DNA from: Sphagnum compactum | Taxonomy: Eukaryota > Bryophyta > Sphagnopsida > Sphagnales | Assembly: GCA_965153455.1 (NCBI GenBank) | Contig: OZ234494.1 | Location: forward strand, 2,294,001-2,358,000 | Length of the DNA: 64,000 nucleotides | Direction: 5' to 3' | Shown here: piece after piece, positions 36,001-49,352 of the stretch | How positions within the stretch are numbered: the first letter of the stretch is position 1 | How the letters are laid out: every line of letters starts with the position of its first letter | Notes under the pieces: model-generated | Database searches by the model: none | What the model was told of the DNA's origin: nothing | Seen by the model: the letters and a program-made list of their open reading frames with translations, nothing else | Translations under genes and position numbers: made by a program

Positions 36001-39000
36001 CAATCAGCGTATTGTTCTCTTCAATCATAATTACCTTATATGTTAAAGATCATTTGGGTTCAAGGTTCAATCACACCCAACACAAACATCACAAGCATTG
36101 TGAAGCTAGTATTTGACAATTGAGATAAGGCAATCCAAATTCTCAATCTTTGACCAATGAAGTTTAGTGAAAACACCAACAACCTTAAAAATTCATTTAT
36201 CACAACTGTGATCCCACAATTCCAAGCACTTGATGAACCAAAAAATACACATGCAAAAATTGCACCACATGTTATAACCACCAAACCAAGGGGTTTTTTG
36301 TTTCTTTTAATTGAAATGATAAGCATCAAAGTTCAACTACAACTCTTTCTTCAACATATACATGATTGCATCATCACCAAACACAAATTTCCCCAAAAAC
36401 ATATTGTCATCTTTAATTGCCATTAACTAAACTAGTACATCCAACAAGGTTTTAATGCAAATACACTCATAACAAAAGAAGACACATAATTTAAAAATTA
36501 TATTCAATAAAAATCTAAATGAGAAATGAGTTACCTACAAAGTTTGTTATAACTTTCATATTTTAAAATGGGAGTTAAACATGATTACCAATGGGCAAAA
36601 AATAGTCAAGAAGACCAATTTGCATTTTTTTTAAAGTTGAATGTCAAGTATCACAAAATGTATCATAAAATTGTTAAACATATAATTTAATTGGGTTAGA
36701 AAATTGAAACTAGAATGATTCTTGATTTTTATGTAATAATATTCCATAAAAACACATTAAATAAGTAGTTAAGTACATATGGTTATGAAATGCAAGTAAG
36801 GTGGAATGTATTTTTTGTAATGTCCACTTTTATATAAGTAAGTGCATATAGATTGAAAAAAATTTAAATTTTAAAAAATTAAAGATGGAACCTTTAAGTA
36901 TACCATCTAGACTTGTGAAAACATTTAATTTGCAAATAGGTTCCAAGCACATTGTAATGAACCAATGGTACTCCTATAGGTGAGTGTTTAATATGGAATA
37001 TTTTGGATAAATGTTTGTAAATCATTAAATTATTGTGTTAAATTTTTCCATTAAAAATTTGTCCAAAATATGTCATTTTCAAATATTTTCAAGTTTTTTT
37101 ATGAGTCCTTTAGTTAACAAAATCACTAGTCACAACTTATATTTAAATATTTTTGGGTTTTTTTACTCATTAAATTGATTTCAAATCTATTCATATGTTC
37201 CTAAGATATATTATGAATGACGTTAAATAAATAAGCACAAAAAAAATTCAAAACCAATTTAAGTTACCATTTTAAAATATGAAATATTAAACACATGTGG
37301 CCATGTCACCAATGTTGGGCAATTTAAAATTTTCAAACTCAAAGAAGTTACCAATTTTGGTTTTTTTTAATTTAAAACCTTCCCACTTCCTAATGAGTCA
37401 ATTATCTCATGGCTAGATAATATGTAGTTTATCCAACATTTTTTAATTTTAAAAACCTAACCATGTGTTACTTGTAGGTTCTTTAATGGTTGTGAATAGG
37501 TTTTTTGAACCTATAATTACATTGCTAACCATAAATGCATTTACTTCATAAACATAGTTAGATATTACATTTATGAACTACATTAATGCCCATAGGTGCA
37601 TCTATTTGATAAGACATTTGCATGTGCATTCAATGCTCACATTTTGCACCCAAATCCATCACATGCATCAACTCATGGAGGAAATGACATTTTTTTGTAA
37701 CTATCAACAATGCAAATTTATTTGTGATGCTTTGCATTTATGACAATTTGGGAAATGTAGATTTTAAACAATGTAGTTAATAAATGTTCATCGATGTAAT
37801 TTCTTCAAATATAACTATTAGTGCGAGCTTTTTTGTGCAATGTTTTGCATTTATGCCAATTTGGGAAGTGAAAATTAAGTTAAACAACATAGTTAATAAA
37901 TGTTCATCAATGTATGTTTTCAAATATAGCCTTTAGCCCTTGCACATAAGGTGAAAGAACTAAAACTAAATTTTTCTTATAGATGGCAACCTAACAAGAA
38001 TTCAATCCTCTTTTCGAAAATTCCATTGTTGTTTCTTTGTTGCTTTAAGTTGTTTTAATGTTCACCTTTAGAGGTTCCTAGGACCTCCAATTGTTTTAAT
38101 TTCTAATACATGTTGATTAAGTATATATATATAACAGGATATAAAACTAGCATGTATCTATTTATTTATTTTAAAAAACTATCAAATATTGGTTGTAATT
38201 GCTTTGGTACATATTAGCACATTTCAACCCAAAAAATATATTTTAATTTTAAATGATAGTAGGTTTTAACATGGATTGTACACAAATGTATTCAAATGCA
38301 CTTTTTAAACACATTTTTATGTTGCAATTGTTTTTCAAATTTTAGGTTTACATTCTTATGAAGTCAATTGAAGGCATAGATGTGTTGGTATTATTATTTA
38401 AAAGGAGGTTTTGAACTATTTTCATGCTTACATGTGAATATTAAATGATAATTACCAAAGACTATTTTTTTGGTCTACTTGACTATGCTTTCATACCAAC
38501 ATATTGCATGCCATGGTTTGATTATAAACTATAGAAAATGTTAAGATTGGCATCAATATCCCCACAACTTATGCCATCATTTTTAATTCAAATTCATACA
38601 ATTTGAAATAAAAATCATCACATTTGGCAATCAATTCAAATCTTGAATCTAACCACGTGAAATTCCACAACAATGCATGAGGTGAAAAATGAAACAAGTG
38701 CATCCAATGCTAATAACCAACAATTCTTGAAATTTGGTGACTTCAAAGTCATATTACCTAGTTTATAATTTAAGAAGATTAATTGTTGAAGGAACATGAA
38801 CTAAAAATCAAAGACCTCTGATATAGTAATTAGATGACCTTATAATAGACCTATTACAACAAACACCTCAAAAAAAAAAGCAAAATGCCCAAGTTATATT
38901 TAGGTAAAAAACTTTAGTAATTTGTCGCAACAACTCTAAAATGTTGACTGTTTGGAGGCATTTTTGCTAGGTTTAAACACTATGGATGTAACAACACTAA

Positions 39001-42000
39001 CATATATATATTTGCATTTAGGTTACACACATTCTAATAGCTAGAACAAAACGCAAATAGTGATTCAATATGACCCATTGTTTTGCATTCATTTCAAAAC
39101 CACACATTATAGTGTTGGAATATTTTAGTACCACTTTCACTTAAAGTATATGTTCACTCTTTTACAACACACACATAGACACACACATTCTTTTATTATA
39201 TTCCAACGACATTTATACAACAACCACTTTGTTTTCCTCCAAGTTCCTGTTCCTTGAATAGCCAACCACTATTTAAATCTAAATCTTATTTCCTCTCCAC
39301 TCATTTTTCCATTTCCTATTTTTCTCACCAAATCTCCTAAAAATATGGGAGTTGGATAAAGAGTGAAAGCACACTACAATGGTCAAAGATTGTTGTCACA
39401 AATACTATTTTTTGAACGTGTTTTGAACTTCTACCAAGTTAATATTAAAAAGGTTTTTTGTAAATGGTACTTGGAATAAGGTAGTTCAAAACTCAAATAA
39501 TAAGATTGTCCAGAAAAATCCCACTTTGGAATTGATATTAAATTTATTAAAGAATATATTAATGAGAAATTTGTAATTTCACAGTATATTGCAAAGTGAA
39601 AATATATTTCAAAAACCATCCAAATGATTACCAAACTTGATGTACTCAATCGTATATTACATATGAATTCATTGTCCCATTTCAATTTTATATGAAGAGG
39701 TCCACTCATGTGATTTCATGAAAAACATTTGGATGAAGTTTTTCATTCAAACAAGCAATAAATGTTTGAATACATAAAATTTTGTTGAAAAAACAGTATC
39801 ATTTGAAAAATAACAAGAATTGTGTTGGAGGTTTTGTGTTAAAAATCCATTTTATGTGTTTCTCAAAATGTTAGTTTAAATGAAAGAAAATCTGCCCCAA
39901 AAAAATATTAAATGTACCCCAAAAAAATACATTTTCTTACCCAAAATGTACCACCGTAGCACGCTTTCACCCTAAATTGACTAACTACAATTAACATTAC
40001 AATTATTAGATTGCCATAACTACTTAACCAACCCATTTTCCCCTTTAACAACCACATGGATGGGCTCCCAAGTGAAATTTGTTGATGAAGTTAACAACCT
40101 TGAAAAAAATGTTGTATTTGGCCTTCAATGTCCAAAGATCAAAAAAATTTTGCATGTAACATGTGAAAAGGAGGTAGAACATATTTCTCCTTAATTTTTG
40201 TTGCAACATTTGGTAGCACTACATTCACTAATTGTCATCCAAAAAAAACATAACATGCCCACATTGATTTAGAACTAGGCACCTCAACCATGGATTATCA
40301 ATAAATGATAAAGGGCGGTATCATTTTGCAATGTACAATATTAAATCCTCGAAAAGAAACATGTGCAATTTCATATTTGTGGTAAGGCCATTTATTGCTG
40401 AAAAAAATGTGATTAGAGAAGGTGATACAAATTTTCTCTTCTTTAAAACTTATCTCTTATCAGTAAATTTTGTCAATATTTGCATGAGGAATAATGCCAA
40501 CCTCCTATACTCTTTTGCATGTTCATTGGAAATGTGTTTTCCTAACTAATTTGTGTTTTTTGTTGTAGTTCAAAAAAAGCCCCTTGCTCAAGTCCCTAGG
40601 GTAAAAATCCTGACATAAACTTGCATTGTTGTAAATGACACATAACACAATACATCATTTGTGCATTGTAAGGATTTATTGTGGCAAAATCATTAACAAA
40701 AAAAGCCCAAGAATTTGACATGTGGTGAAGAGGATACCACATGTTTTGATTATTCATGAACTATGGAGTGAAAAACACCCAAGCTACTTGGTGTCAAGAT
40801 TGGATGCTTCTTATGATCCAATTGTTCTGTTAGTTGAAAATAAAAAACTTATTGTCATCCTTTTAATTTGACATTACTTTTGTAACATTATTGGGGGTGG
40901 CACTTATAGATGACATTGAACCAATAACTACGTGCACAAAACAAAAATTTATAAAATGCATGAAATTTCAAGTTTACAACTTACCTCTCAATTAGTTTAA
41001 ATCAAGGAGATGAACAATGGTCAACCAACCAATATTTTGAAAAAAAAGACAAAAAATGATGAACAACTTTGTTATGAAAGTATGAAAAAACTACTTCAAA
41101 TTGTGAAGAACCACAACAAATTTGATGACAACACTAGTGTGTGAAAGTTTATAATGTACAATTTACTTCAAACTTATGATAACATAATACAAACCAACTA
41201 CAAGCATGAGCAATAACAAAATAATAATAACACAAACACCAACCTAACATTGTAAACAAGAATACTAAATCTAGATGGAAAAAACAACATAAAGAAAGAA
41301 ACATAAAAACATAAACAATAAAAGAAACAAAAAAGAACATAAAGTAAAAATATATTGTTACTTAGAAATACTAAAGTTTGCATAATAAGATAATAATAAA
41401 GTTTGACAACTAAGCATAGCACCTCAAATGAAACACAAACAAACAAAACACCTTATAACAAGCAAGTTCAACAAGCTGGTGAACATGACAACACTTTGAG
41501 TGAAACTTCAATTATTAGAATAACAAAAGATTAAATGAAAATATGAAAGTTAAAGGAAAACATGGTAATGAAAGATGAGAAAAAACCAAAACATAAAATG
41601 ATATTAGTTGAAGCTAAATGTTGAAAGGTCAAGTGAAAAAAACAATGGGGATGAATAAAAACACCCTAAACCTTAAAAGATGTGAATTCGCCTAAAACAA
41701 AAACCTAGTTCAATCTAAGGTTGGCTCTCATCAACAGAAACACATGGGATGGTAGTGTTGAATATAATTTATAATTAAGTTGTCCCCTAGTTTTTAGGAC
41801 TTGAAACAATACCATTTGAATAGGCAAACTCATAAGATGGAATTCTTTGTAGAGACATAAATGTTAAAAAAAGGTTGACCCTTCAATGGTATTTAATGTG
41901 CTTAGTGGTAAAAATATAATAAATAAAACAATTTGTTTTCAATGTTTCATGGTTGGGAGGTGAACATAATAATAAGTTTTATACTAGTCTACAAATATAT

Positions 42001-42949
42001 ATAATGGTATTACTTTCAAATTTTTACATGATAAATTTGAGCTTAATAAGTTTTGAAAATAGAACTCATGTGGTTAGTAAAAGTCCAAAGAGAGCTATAG
42101 ATAAGTTCGATGATACAAAATTTCAAACCTAGAAAACCCACATGGAAATGTTTTTTAGACAACAAGCACTTCGGGAAGATGTTGATGGACTTAATGTTAG
42201 ACCAACAACACCCATTAGTCAATCTAAGTGGGATTTAAGAGATGTTAAAACAAAGGTTGACATTTTATTGTGCATGAAGGATAATAAATTAATTGATGTT
42301 AAAACATTTGGTACTTCAAATAAACATGGGATCAATTCATATATAGATTTTAGACCACAAATGTGATAGTCAAAAATTTCTTCAAAAGAAGGTGCAATCA
42401 CACTAATTACTAAACATTCTAAAAATGAAAAGTTCTTCCTTTTGGCAACAAAACTTTCATGGTTATAATAAAAAAAAAATCTCAAGTTTAGCTAGTAGAT
42501 AATGTGGCTACATAGATAAAGTTTGAATGAACATAATTGGCTAAATCTTTGTGTGAAGTGGAACTACTTTGGCAATTTTTTAAATTGAAGGGTGGTTCAA
42601 ATGGCGAGTTGTCATTTGCAAATGCACACAAAGTGGCTATAACAACAATAAGGGGGATAAAAAACATTGGCAACATGTGCATTGCTATGGAAGTGTATTT
42701 GGCTATGGCTTTCTTCCAAAAGGAATACATTTGGCTACATAAAACAACCAACAAGAGGCTAGTTAACAATGACGCCTAAGATTTAATACCAAGCTAATGT
42801 TGGTTTCACCCATTGTTCCAAGTAAGTCATTGAACACATTGCAACTATAAATGAATTGTGGAAGTGGACATCCAAACTTATCATTCACATGCAAGTAAAA
42901 AATTTAACATTGATTGTTTACATTAGCCATATCCCATGTGGAAGTGTGG
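36001..42949. other. AT-rich gene-poor stretch, probably old transposon debris
   Basis: No gene recognised. A CACTACAATGGTCAAAG word at 39,372 resembles a CACTA-type terminus but no partner was found. Frames at 42,142-42,366 and 42,537-42,779 on the plus strand are longer than most here yet show no domain I know. The remainder is A/T-rich with short homopolymer runs. Confidence 0.35.
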
Positions 42950-43065
42950 TGATTTTGTAGTAAACATTCATCAACTAATTGGAACTTGATGGGGATTTGA
43001 ACCCCAACCCCCAAAAAGGTTGTTGCCATTACAACTCAAAGCCCTAACTTGCACCCAGAACCTTT
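42950..43065 (-). repeat. tRNA-like / SINE-like element, copy C
   Basis: On the minus strand GGGGTTCAAATCCCC at 43,005-42,991 is a good Pol III B-box (T-arm) word, followed about 15 nt on by CAATTAGTTGATGAATG. A matching A-box is weak. See the SINE-like finding for the related copies at 47.7 and 51.8 kb. Confidence 0.4.
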
Positions 43066-43319
43066 TTAGAAAACAAGCTTATAATACATATCTTTGAGTT
43101 TCGAATAAAATCAAAATCTTAAAAAACAAAGGTCAAAAAATGATTTTTTGGGGTGTTTTTCCTTTGCTTTGGTTTTCTAAATCCTCAATGCTCATAAGCC
43201 ATCATCATTATACATTACATCATCTCACATCTACCCCCCACTATTAGAAGCAAAACAAATTACAAATCTTAAAAGAAGGCATAGGTTGGACCTCTAGAAG
43301 AAAAGCCTTAAATTGCAAT

Positions 43320-43735
43320 TGGGCTATGCAACTACTTTTTAATTGCATGTGATATTTTTTGACTAAAAAATTTGTAGTCACCTAAAACTAGTCACAAGTG
43401 CAAATTAGTTGCAAATAGTGTTGACATCATGATGATATCATCAATACATGGATGCACATGTCAAGTATTTATATAGTTTCATCCAATTTATAGAATACTT
43501 CATATGTATGGCCATTGGCGGTTAATTTGCAACTATTTTGGTGGCAACTAATGTTTTGCCACTTGTAGCTCCTTAATATTGACACATGGTGACATTTGAA
43601 TGCATTCTTTTTTTTTTGTTTTGTAATTGACAAATAAAGGAGACCCAATCTAAGCCATTAGATTCATATGTTTTGATGGTCTTAGATAGTGACACATGGC
43701 ACATGGCAAATTTGCCACGTGGCACATTATTTTAA
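43320..43735. mobile_element. DNA-transposon-like block with CCACGTGGCA words
   Basis: TGTAGTCAC and ACTAGTCACAAG words at 43,371-43,399 and ACATGGCACATGGCAAATTT with GCCACGTGGCAC at 43,695-43,724 parallel the block at 8,030-8,396. This suggests two members of one element family. The termini are not resolved. Confidence 0.35.
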
Positions 43736-43759
43736 ATTTACACCAAATAAATTTAAATT

Positions 43760-44000
43760 AATATTTAGGTAGGTAGGTAGGTACTTAAATAGGTTGGTAG
43801 TACTAGGTACCTACCTACCTAAGTTAAAATACCTACCCATTTAGGGAGGTACAAATAGGTGAATAGGTCAAACTTAGGAGATTGGTACTTAGTTTTGACC
43901 TACACACCTAGGTGGGTAGGTTGAATTAAGTACCTGCATACCTACCCACCTAGGTAGATAGGCAAGTAAGTAGGTTAGGGAAGTAGGTAGGTTAGACTGA
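43760..44000. repeat. TAGG/CCTA tetranucleotide-rich repeat
   Basis: TAGGTAGGTAGGTAGGTA at 43,768-43,783 faces ACCTACCTACCTAA at 43,808-43,821, with further ACCTACCCACC and GTAGGTAGG words to about 43,994. The opposed strands allow a hairpin. Confidence 0.8.
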
Positions 44001-47000
44001 TGCATAAACAATTTTCACTTTTAATTTGGGTTAAGCTTTTTCATTTGTTCATCCCAAATGGCACAACTTTTTTACTTTAATAGTGTTAAATTACACACCT
44101 TTTTAATAACTTTCAAAATGAGAGTTGAAAACAAACAATATAAGATAAGTTTTGAATGTATAACTTAGTTATAAACTAAGTTACAATTAAAAAACTTTCC
44201 CCATATCTTTTGTTATCATTTTTGGATTTCTAACTGAAATAACTAATTAAGTAAATGACTAACTAATTAATTAACTAATTATGTAATTAGAAATTAATTT
44301 ATATCTATAAGAATTAATTATATATAATAATTATATAGTATATTCACTATCACCCATTAAAATTATTATTTATAAATATTTAACCAACTAACTAATTACT
44401 TACAATACATAATACATAAATTAATTAATAGATAACTTAAATATTTATTAAAGATAAATAATAAATATTTTTTTAGTTTAAAATTATGAATTATCAATAC
44501 TTCATTCAATTATATATTATGCAATTAATGTAATTAATGTACAATTAATTTACTATAAAATTTTAAATATTAATTTTTATTATTAAAAACTATTTTTATT
44601 AAAAACTAAGTTCAAGTATACATCATATAATTACTGAAATTAATTTTTATTACTGTAAAAAGAATAATTAATATGAATATTTTAGAATGGTAATCATTAT
44701 TAACTATAAATAAGTAAATTTAAGCTATAAAATAAATTTATTTTAAATAATTAAAATAATAAAATAATTACATAATAATTTAAATTATTAACAATTTCAC
44801 TATTTATGATACTTATAAGATTATTATTTTAAGTAATGTATACATAAAGTGGTTTTACATGAATTACCTTAATTAAAATAAATTTACTCTAATTAAAATC
44901 ATTTTATTACTTTAATTGCAGTAAGTAAATTGATAATTCAAGTTATAGTAAAATCACTGTGAAAATTGTAAATGTTAGTATTAATTACAAATAGTTATAT
45001 TTAATTCAATTATATATTCTTTAAATTTTCAAATTATTTTTTAGCATTTTCGAAAAATTACTAATTAAGTTTTAAAATTTTATTGGAAAATGCTTATTTA
45101 TTAAAGATAAGTAATTATAATTAATAGATCTATTAAATTATAGTAATGGCATTAATGACATTAATTACTCGAATTACAGTATATTATTTTAAAATATTAA
45201 ATATATGTTTTAATTATAAATTATAGTTTCTATTTAATCTTAGGGTTTATAGTTATTTACTATAAATACAATGGTTTTATAGTAGTTGTACATTAATTAT
45301 AGTAATTACTTTTTCCCATTTTTTTCAATAATTATTGTACTTGCTTTTTATTATTGTAAAAATATTCAAAATTAATGTTAAATCTTATGTTTAATAGTAA
45401 TGATTATTGTAAATAGATAATTATAAGTTGTAAACAAAATAATTAAATTTTATTTAGATACTTTAATTACAATAAATGCATTAACTAGTTTGCTTATAGA
45501 AAAATATTATAAAAAACTGAAATACTGAATCATAAATTTTACATATGATTTCTAGGTTTCAATATAATTTTAATAATCTCAATATATATTTATAAACACC
45601 TATGGATGATTGTTGTTTGGCCACCCTTCCTTATACCTTAATATGAGGCTAATATACATTAATAATTTTTCAAACCGTGCTTAAGTAATCCATGAAAACA
45701 ACACATATATATATATATCTTAGTGGATGTGGAATACATGATGTATACATAAGGACTATTATACATAATTGTTAATAACATAAAACACATAACTTACCCT
45801 GTACAAAATTAGTAAGATATATAATTTAATGGATATATAAATACTAATTACCATTTTTTGGTCACTTTTACAACTAATGGGCCATATGAAGACCTTTTAG
45901 GATGAAAATAATGTGAAAAGTCACTTCATTTTAAAAATGAAAAACCCAATAATCACAACATAGTCATAAATGTAACCAAAAAAATGTGTGATGTATTTTC
46001 AATCACAAAAATAACCAAAGTTAGTTGCATGTAGTTGCAAATCAATTGTTACATTTTGACATTTTTATACTAGTGGACCTCCTTTAGGCCCCATGCATAC
46101 CAATCTTGAAGTGTTAGATTCCAATTTGCAAAGGATAACAAACTAAAAATTGAAGCAAACAAGCATTCAAGAACTTGAAACAAGAAAAGCAAAGTAAATG
46201 CAAAAAAAATCAAAACTATAATAAATTATATATCTACAAAAGATACATCAAAATGGTGGAAGTGGGCACATCTTTATCTATGCATTAACAAGTTGAATCT
46301 TCTTATAAGTTAGCAAAAATCTTGACTAAGAATGCCCTATAATTTCATTACACCTTCCTTTGAAACTTTAACAAAGATATTCACCTTGTTTTACAAATTT
46401 TGTACATCTTCAGCCCCTTTATCTTTATCATATTAACAAGCTTCATAAATTCAATGTGACATTTTGGAGTATGTAGAAAATAGGCATGATGTAAACCAAG
46501 ACATCTTTTATACAAGCTCAACAATGCCTAATTCAAACAATGCCTTGAAAGCTAAACTACAATTTTATGCCATGCAATGTACTGTAACAAAATTAAAGGG
46601 ATGGTTAGTGCTAATCCACATTGTCAAACATGTTTTTTACAACTTTAGAAAATGCTCACCCTATCAACCCTTTGAAAGAAAAGAGTTTGTGAACAATCCC
46701 AAGTGTTTTCACTACTCACCTTTCTACCATTCTCTAAAGTTTCCATAAGGACAATAGTGTAGTTATCAACCTTTAAACCATAAGTTAATTATGATAAAAG
46801 GATCATCATTAGATTTCTTCACCCAATTATCCATGACATAAGCATGGATAGAGATCCAATTTCACATGAATAGCTTCATCATGTGTCAAGGCCACATAGT
46901 TAAAAGCTTGGATGTAATCATAATTAGATTTCGTCATAATCCAACTTGGTGTATTGCACTAATGCATTTTTGGATCATGTGGCACACTAATGAAATCATA

Positions 47001-47639
47001 GAGCTCATGCCTACTTTCATACTCAAGCTTAAGATGCTCAACTTTCAAAATGTGGAAAGTGATGGATTTTCTAAAATTTATTTATTTGGTTCTTTTAGTT
47101 AGGGTATTGTTATTGACTTATTCTAACATAGTAATAGGTTGCCTTGCCTTGTAAAAGGCCAATTTCCACTTTTGCTAACAATTCTTATACTAGCAGTTAG
47201 CCACCTTTTTCACTCTATACTTGCCACTTGAGCATATCCTTTTCAACTTTTCTTTATCCTCATGTTTTAGTCCAACTTAGGTGCTAGCAACAATGGCTTT
47301 CTATCAATGCTAAAGCACATTTCGCACTTCACAATATGCCAAACCCCATTTTTTAACCAAGACATTTTTTTCCCAAGGTTTCCTAGTGTCCCACTCAAAT
47401 TGGAATTTCCTTGTCCAATCATATATCTTCTAGTCTCACTTTGCCAAAATTATGGAGTTATGATTTCATAAATGACTATTTTCATAATCATGAGTGCAAG
47501 TTTGACTATATGATTTCGTAGGCTTTCAAGCATGTCATCTTTACCAATGTAATTACAATTATATCCATCAGGATGTGTAAATGTTTACCATGGTAAACAT
47601 GTCCAATTTGATTCTAGTAATGTAAGTTCTTGAGTACAA
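44001..47639. other. Extremely AT-rich stretch (core 44,230-45,600)
   Basis: The core is almost entirely A and T with TAATTA and AATTAAT words. It carries no open frame of interest. At 46,040-46,075 GTAGTTGCAAATCAATTG and ...ATACTAGTG resemble a CACTA-type right end. Frames at 46,464-46,748 and 46,866-47,102 have no recognised domain. Matrix attachment is a conventional guess for such sequence but unsupported. Confidence 0.4.
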
Positions 47640-47800
47640 TCATGCAAGTCTTCATTTGTAATCACATAAATTAGAAGTACCCATTCAACTAAGAAAATCA
47701 CATAAGTTAGAAGTATAAGAGAGTTATAAGTTGTTAGGAGAGGGAATTGAACCCTCACACTTTCACCATCGTGAACCAACTCCTTGACCAACCCACAACA
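47640..47800 (-). repeat. tRNA-like / SINE-like element, copy A
   Basis: Minus strand: an A-box-like GGGTTGGTCAAGGAGTTGG (47,795-47,777) is followed at tRNA-like spacing by a B-box GGGTTCAATTCCC (47,754-47,742). A tail with CTTAGTTGAATGGG follows near 47,696. The tail word is shared with copy B. A complete cloverleaf acceptor stem is not convincing, so a tRNA-derived SINE is preferred over a tRNA gene. Confidence 0.5.
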
Positions 47801-48404
47801 ACTTCAAATTGTGATAGACAATGTGAACACATGATTATAAACATGTCCATTTCAAATATCTTGCATATCAAAACCTTTAATATCTTTTTCCCCCCCAAAA
47901 TATATAGTACACACATAAAATAAATGAACGTTTAAAAAAAGAGTTTTAAGTAAACTAGACATCATTTTATTGGGCAATAATTTCAAATTCAAATGTTTTT
48001 CATTTTGAAGGTGAAAAGGTAACGTAATTAATAATTACATGATTATTAAGTTTCATAATGAAATTAATTTCATTTTTACTACTCATTTAATTGGGTACCA
48101 TACATTTTAACTTCAACACTTGAAAACAAATTTAGCATGTGTTTTACAAATTGCAAAACTCAAAACAACAAAACAAATGGGAAAAGGTGGTTGTTTATAA
48201 TTTAATGTTTTGTTTTGTGGTGCATATTCACCAATTGGTGATTTTTTTTTTAGAAAATCTGAAAAATTATTAGATTTCTAAAACTTCTGAAATTAAAAAA
48301 AGTTCCTTTAAAATGATCAAACTTTACATTAGGTTTCCAAGTAGGTAGCTAACAATATTAAATGACGCTTAAAGATTTTAACTTTGATTTCTACTTATAT
48401 CCAA
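47801..48404. other. AT-rich intergenic sequence
   Basis: No gene or clear repeat seen, apart from poly-T and poly-A runs. Confidence 0.4.
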
Positions 48405-48850
48405 ATGTGGCTAAATTGGCTTGGATGGATGATCACCACTCGACTACATCACAAAATTGAAAAAGAAACATTGGTTATCACTAAGTCCTAGCCTTTTTTT
48501 TTACTAGCAAAATTTTGCCAAAAGGAAAAACTAAAATGAAAAATCATAAATGAAGCTATTCTTTGGGGGGTTTCAATCGCCAAAAGTCAGAAAAAGGGAA
48601 AATGGTTAGCCCAAAACGTAGAAGCATGATTAAAACATTGTGTTTCATATGTAGTTTATAGCCAAAAGTGGCTAAATCTTCCTAGGGATGATTGCCACTT
48701 TTTCTAAATCTTCTTATGAAAACATGTTTCATTTCTCCCCAATTTTGCGATGTAGCTAAAGTGGTGATTACCCATTAGCCAGATTTTGCAGTAAAAAACA
48801 AAACAAAAGCCAAATATATTTTTAGCATCCTTCTATATTTTTGGGCTACC
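48405..48850. repeat. Cluster of three TGTAGCC inverted-repeat copies
   Basis: A minus-oriented fragment lies at 48,405-48,470 (GGATGATCACCACTCGACTA then CATCAC). A second minus fragment is at 48,655-48,712 (TTATAGCCAAAAGTGGCTAA and GGGATGATTGCCACTT). A plus-oriented copy is at 48,752-48,848 (GATGTAGCTAAAGTGGTGAT ... ATCCTTCTATATTTTTGGGC). The last continues into CTGGAACTTACGATAGAATC, also present after the copy at 54,828. Confidence 0.65.
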
Positions 48851-49030
48851 TACTGGAACTTACGATAGAATCTGGGAATGAAAAAAAATCGAAAATTGGC
48901 GACTCAAAACCCTAAAATCACTCAACTTTCGCCATTTTGAACAAAAAAAAATCCCCCCCAAAAGAAAAAGCACTTCGCTGAGTGTGCCCGAAAACCCTAA
49001 TCGCTGCACGCGAAAGGAGCGAAGAGGCAT

Positions 49031-49352
49031 AATTGCGAGTGATCCGATGAGCTGCTCACTCATACTTGCGGTTGAGCATTTCCGTTAAGGCGCGCGCGAA
49101 CTCAAGAGGAGCTCAGAGTGGCAACTTTTGCATATTGCGAGTTTCCAATGAGCTGCTCATACTCGCATATTGCGAGTTTCCAATGAGCAGCTCATACTTT
49201 GGCTGTTAAGTATTTCCGTTAAGGCGCGCACTCACGAGGAGCTCAGAGTGGCAAATCTTTACATATTGCGGGTGATCCGATGAGCTGCTCATACTTTGGC
49301 TGTTGAGCATTTCCGTTAAGGCGCGCGCACTCAAGAGGAGCTCAGTGTGGCA
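49031..49352. repeat. GC-rich tandem repeat with GGCGCGCGC and GAGCTGCTCAT
   Basis: Units of about 97-134 bp share GATCCGATGAGCTGCTCA, TTGAGCATTTCCGTTAAGG and GCGCGCGCACTCAAGAGGAG, then CTCAGAGTGGCA. TCCGTTAAGG occurs at 49,081, 49,215 and 49,312. Inside the second unit a 36-37 bp piece (TATTGCGAGTTTCCAATGAG) is itself doubled (49,134 and 49,170). The CpG-rich composition is sharply unlike the AT-rich surroundings. Telo-box ACCCTAAACCC at 49,421-49,436 lies just right of it. Confidence 0.8.

Noticed and set aside
42142-42779. Two plus-strand frames as a gene or retroelement fragment
   Set aside because: No recognisable motif and AT-rich composition like the flanks.
39372-46075. One 6.7-kb CACTA transposon between CACTAC and ACTAGTG ends
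   Set aside because: Terminal sequences do not match beyond CACTA, flanking triplets differ (GCA and GAC) and no transposase frame lies between.
47735-47800. A genuine tRNA gene on the minus strand
   Set aside because: A- and B-box words are present, but acceptor and anticodon stems do not pair convincingly. A tRNA-derived SINE fits better.
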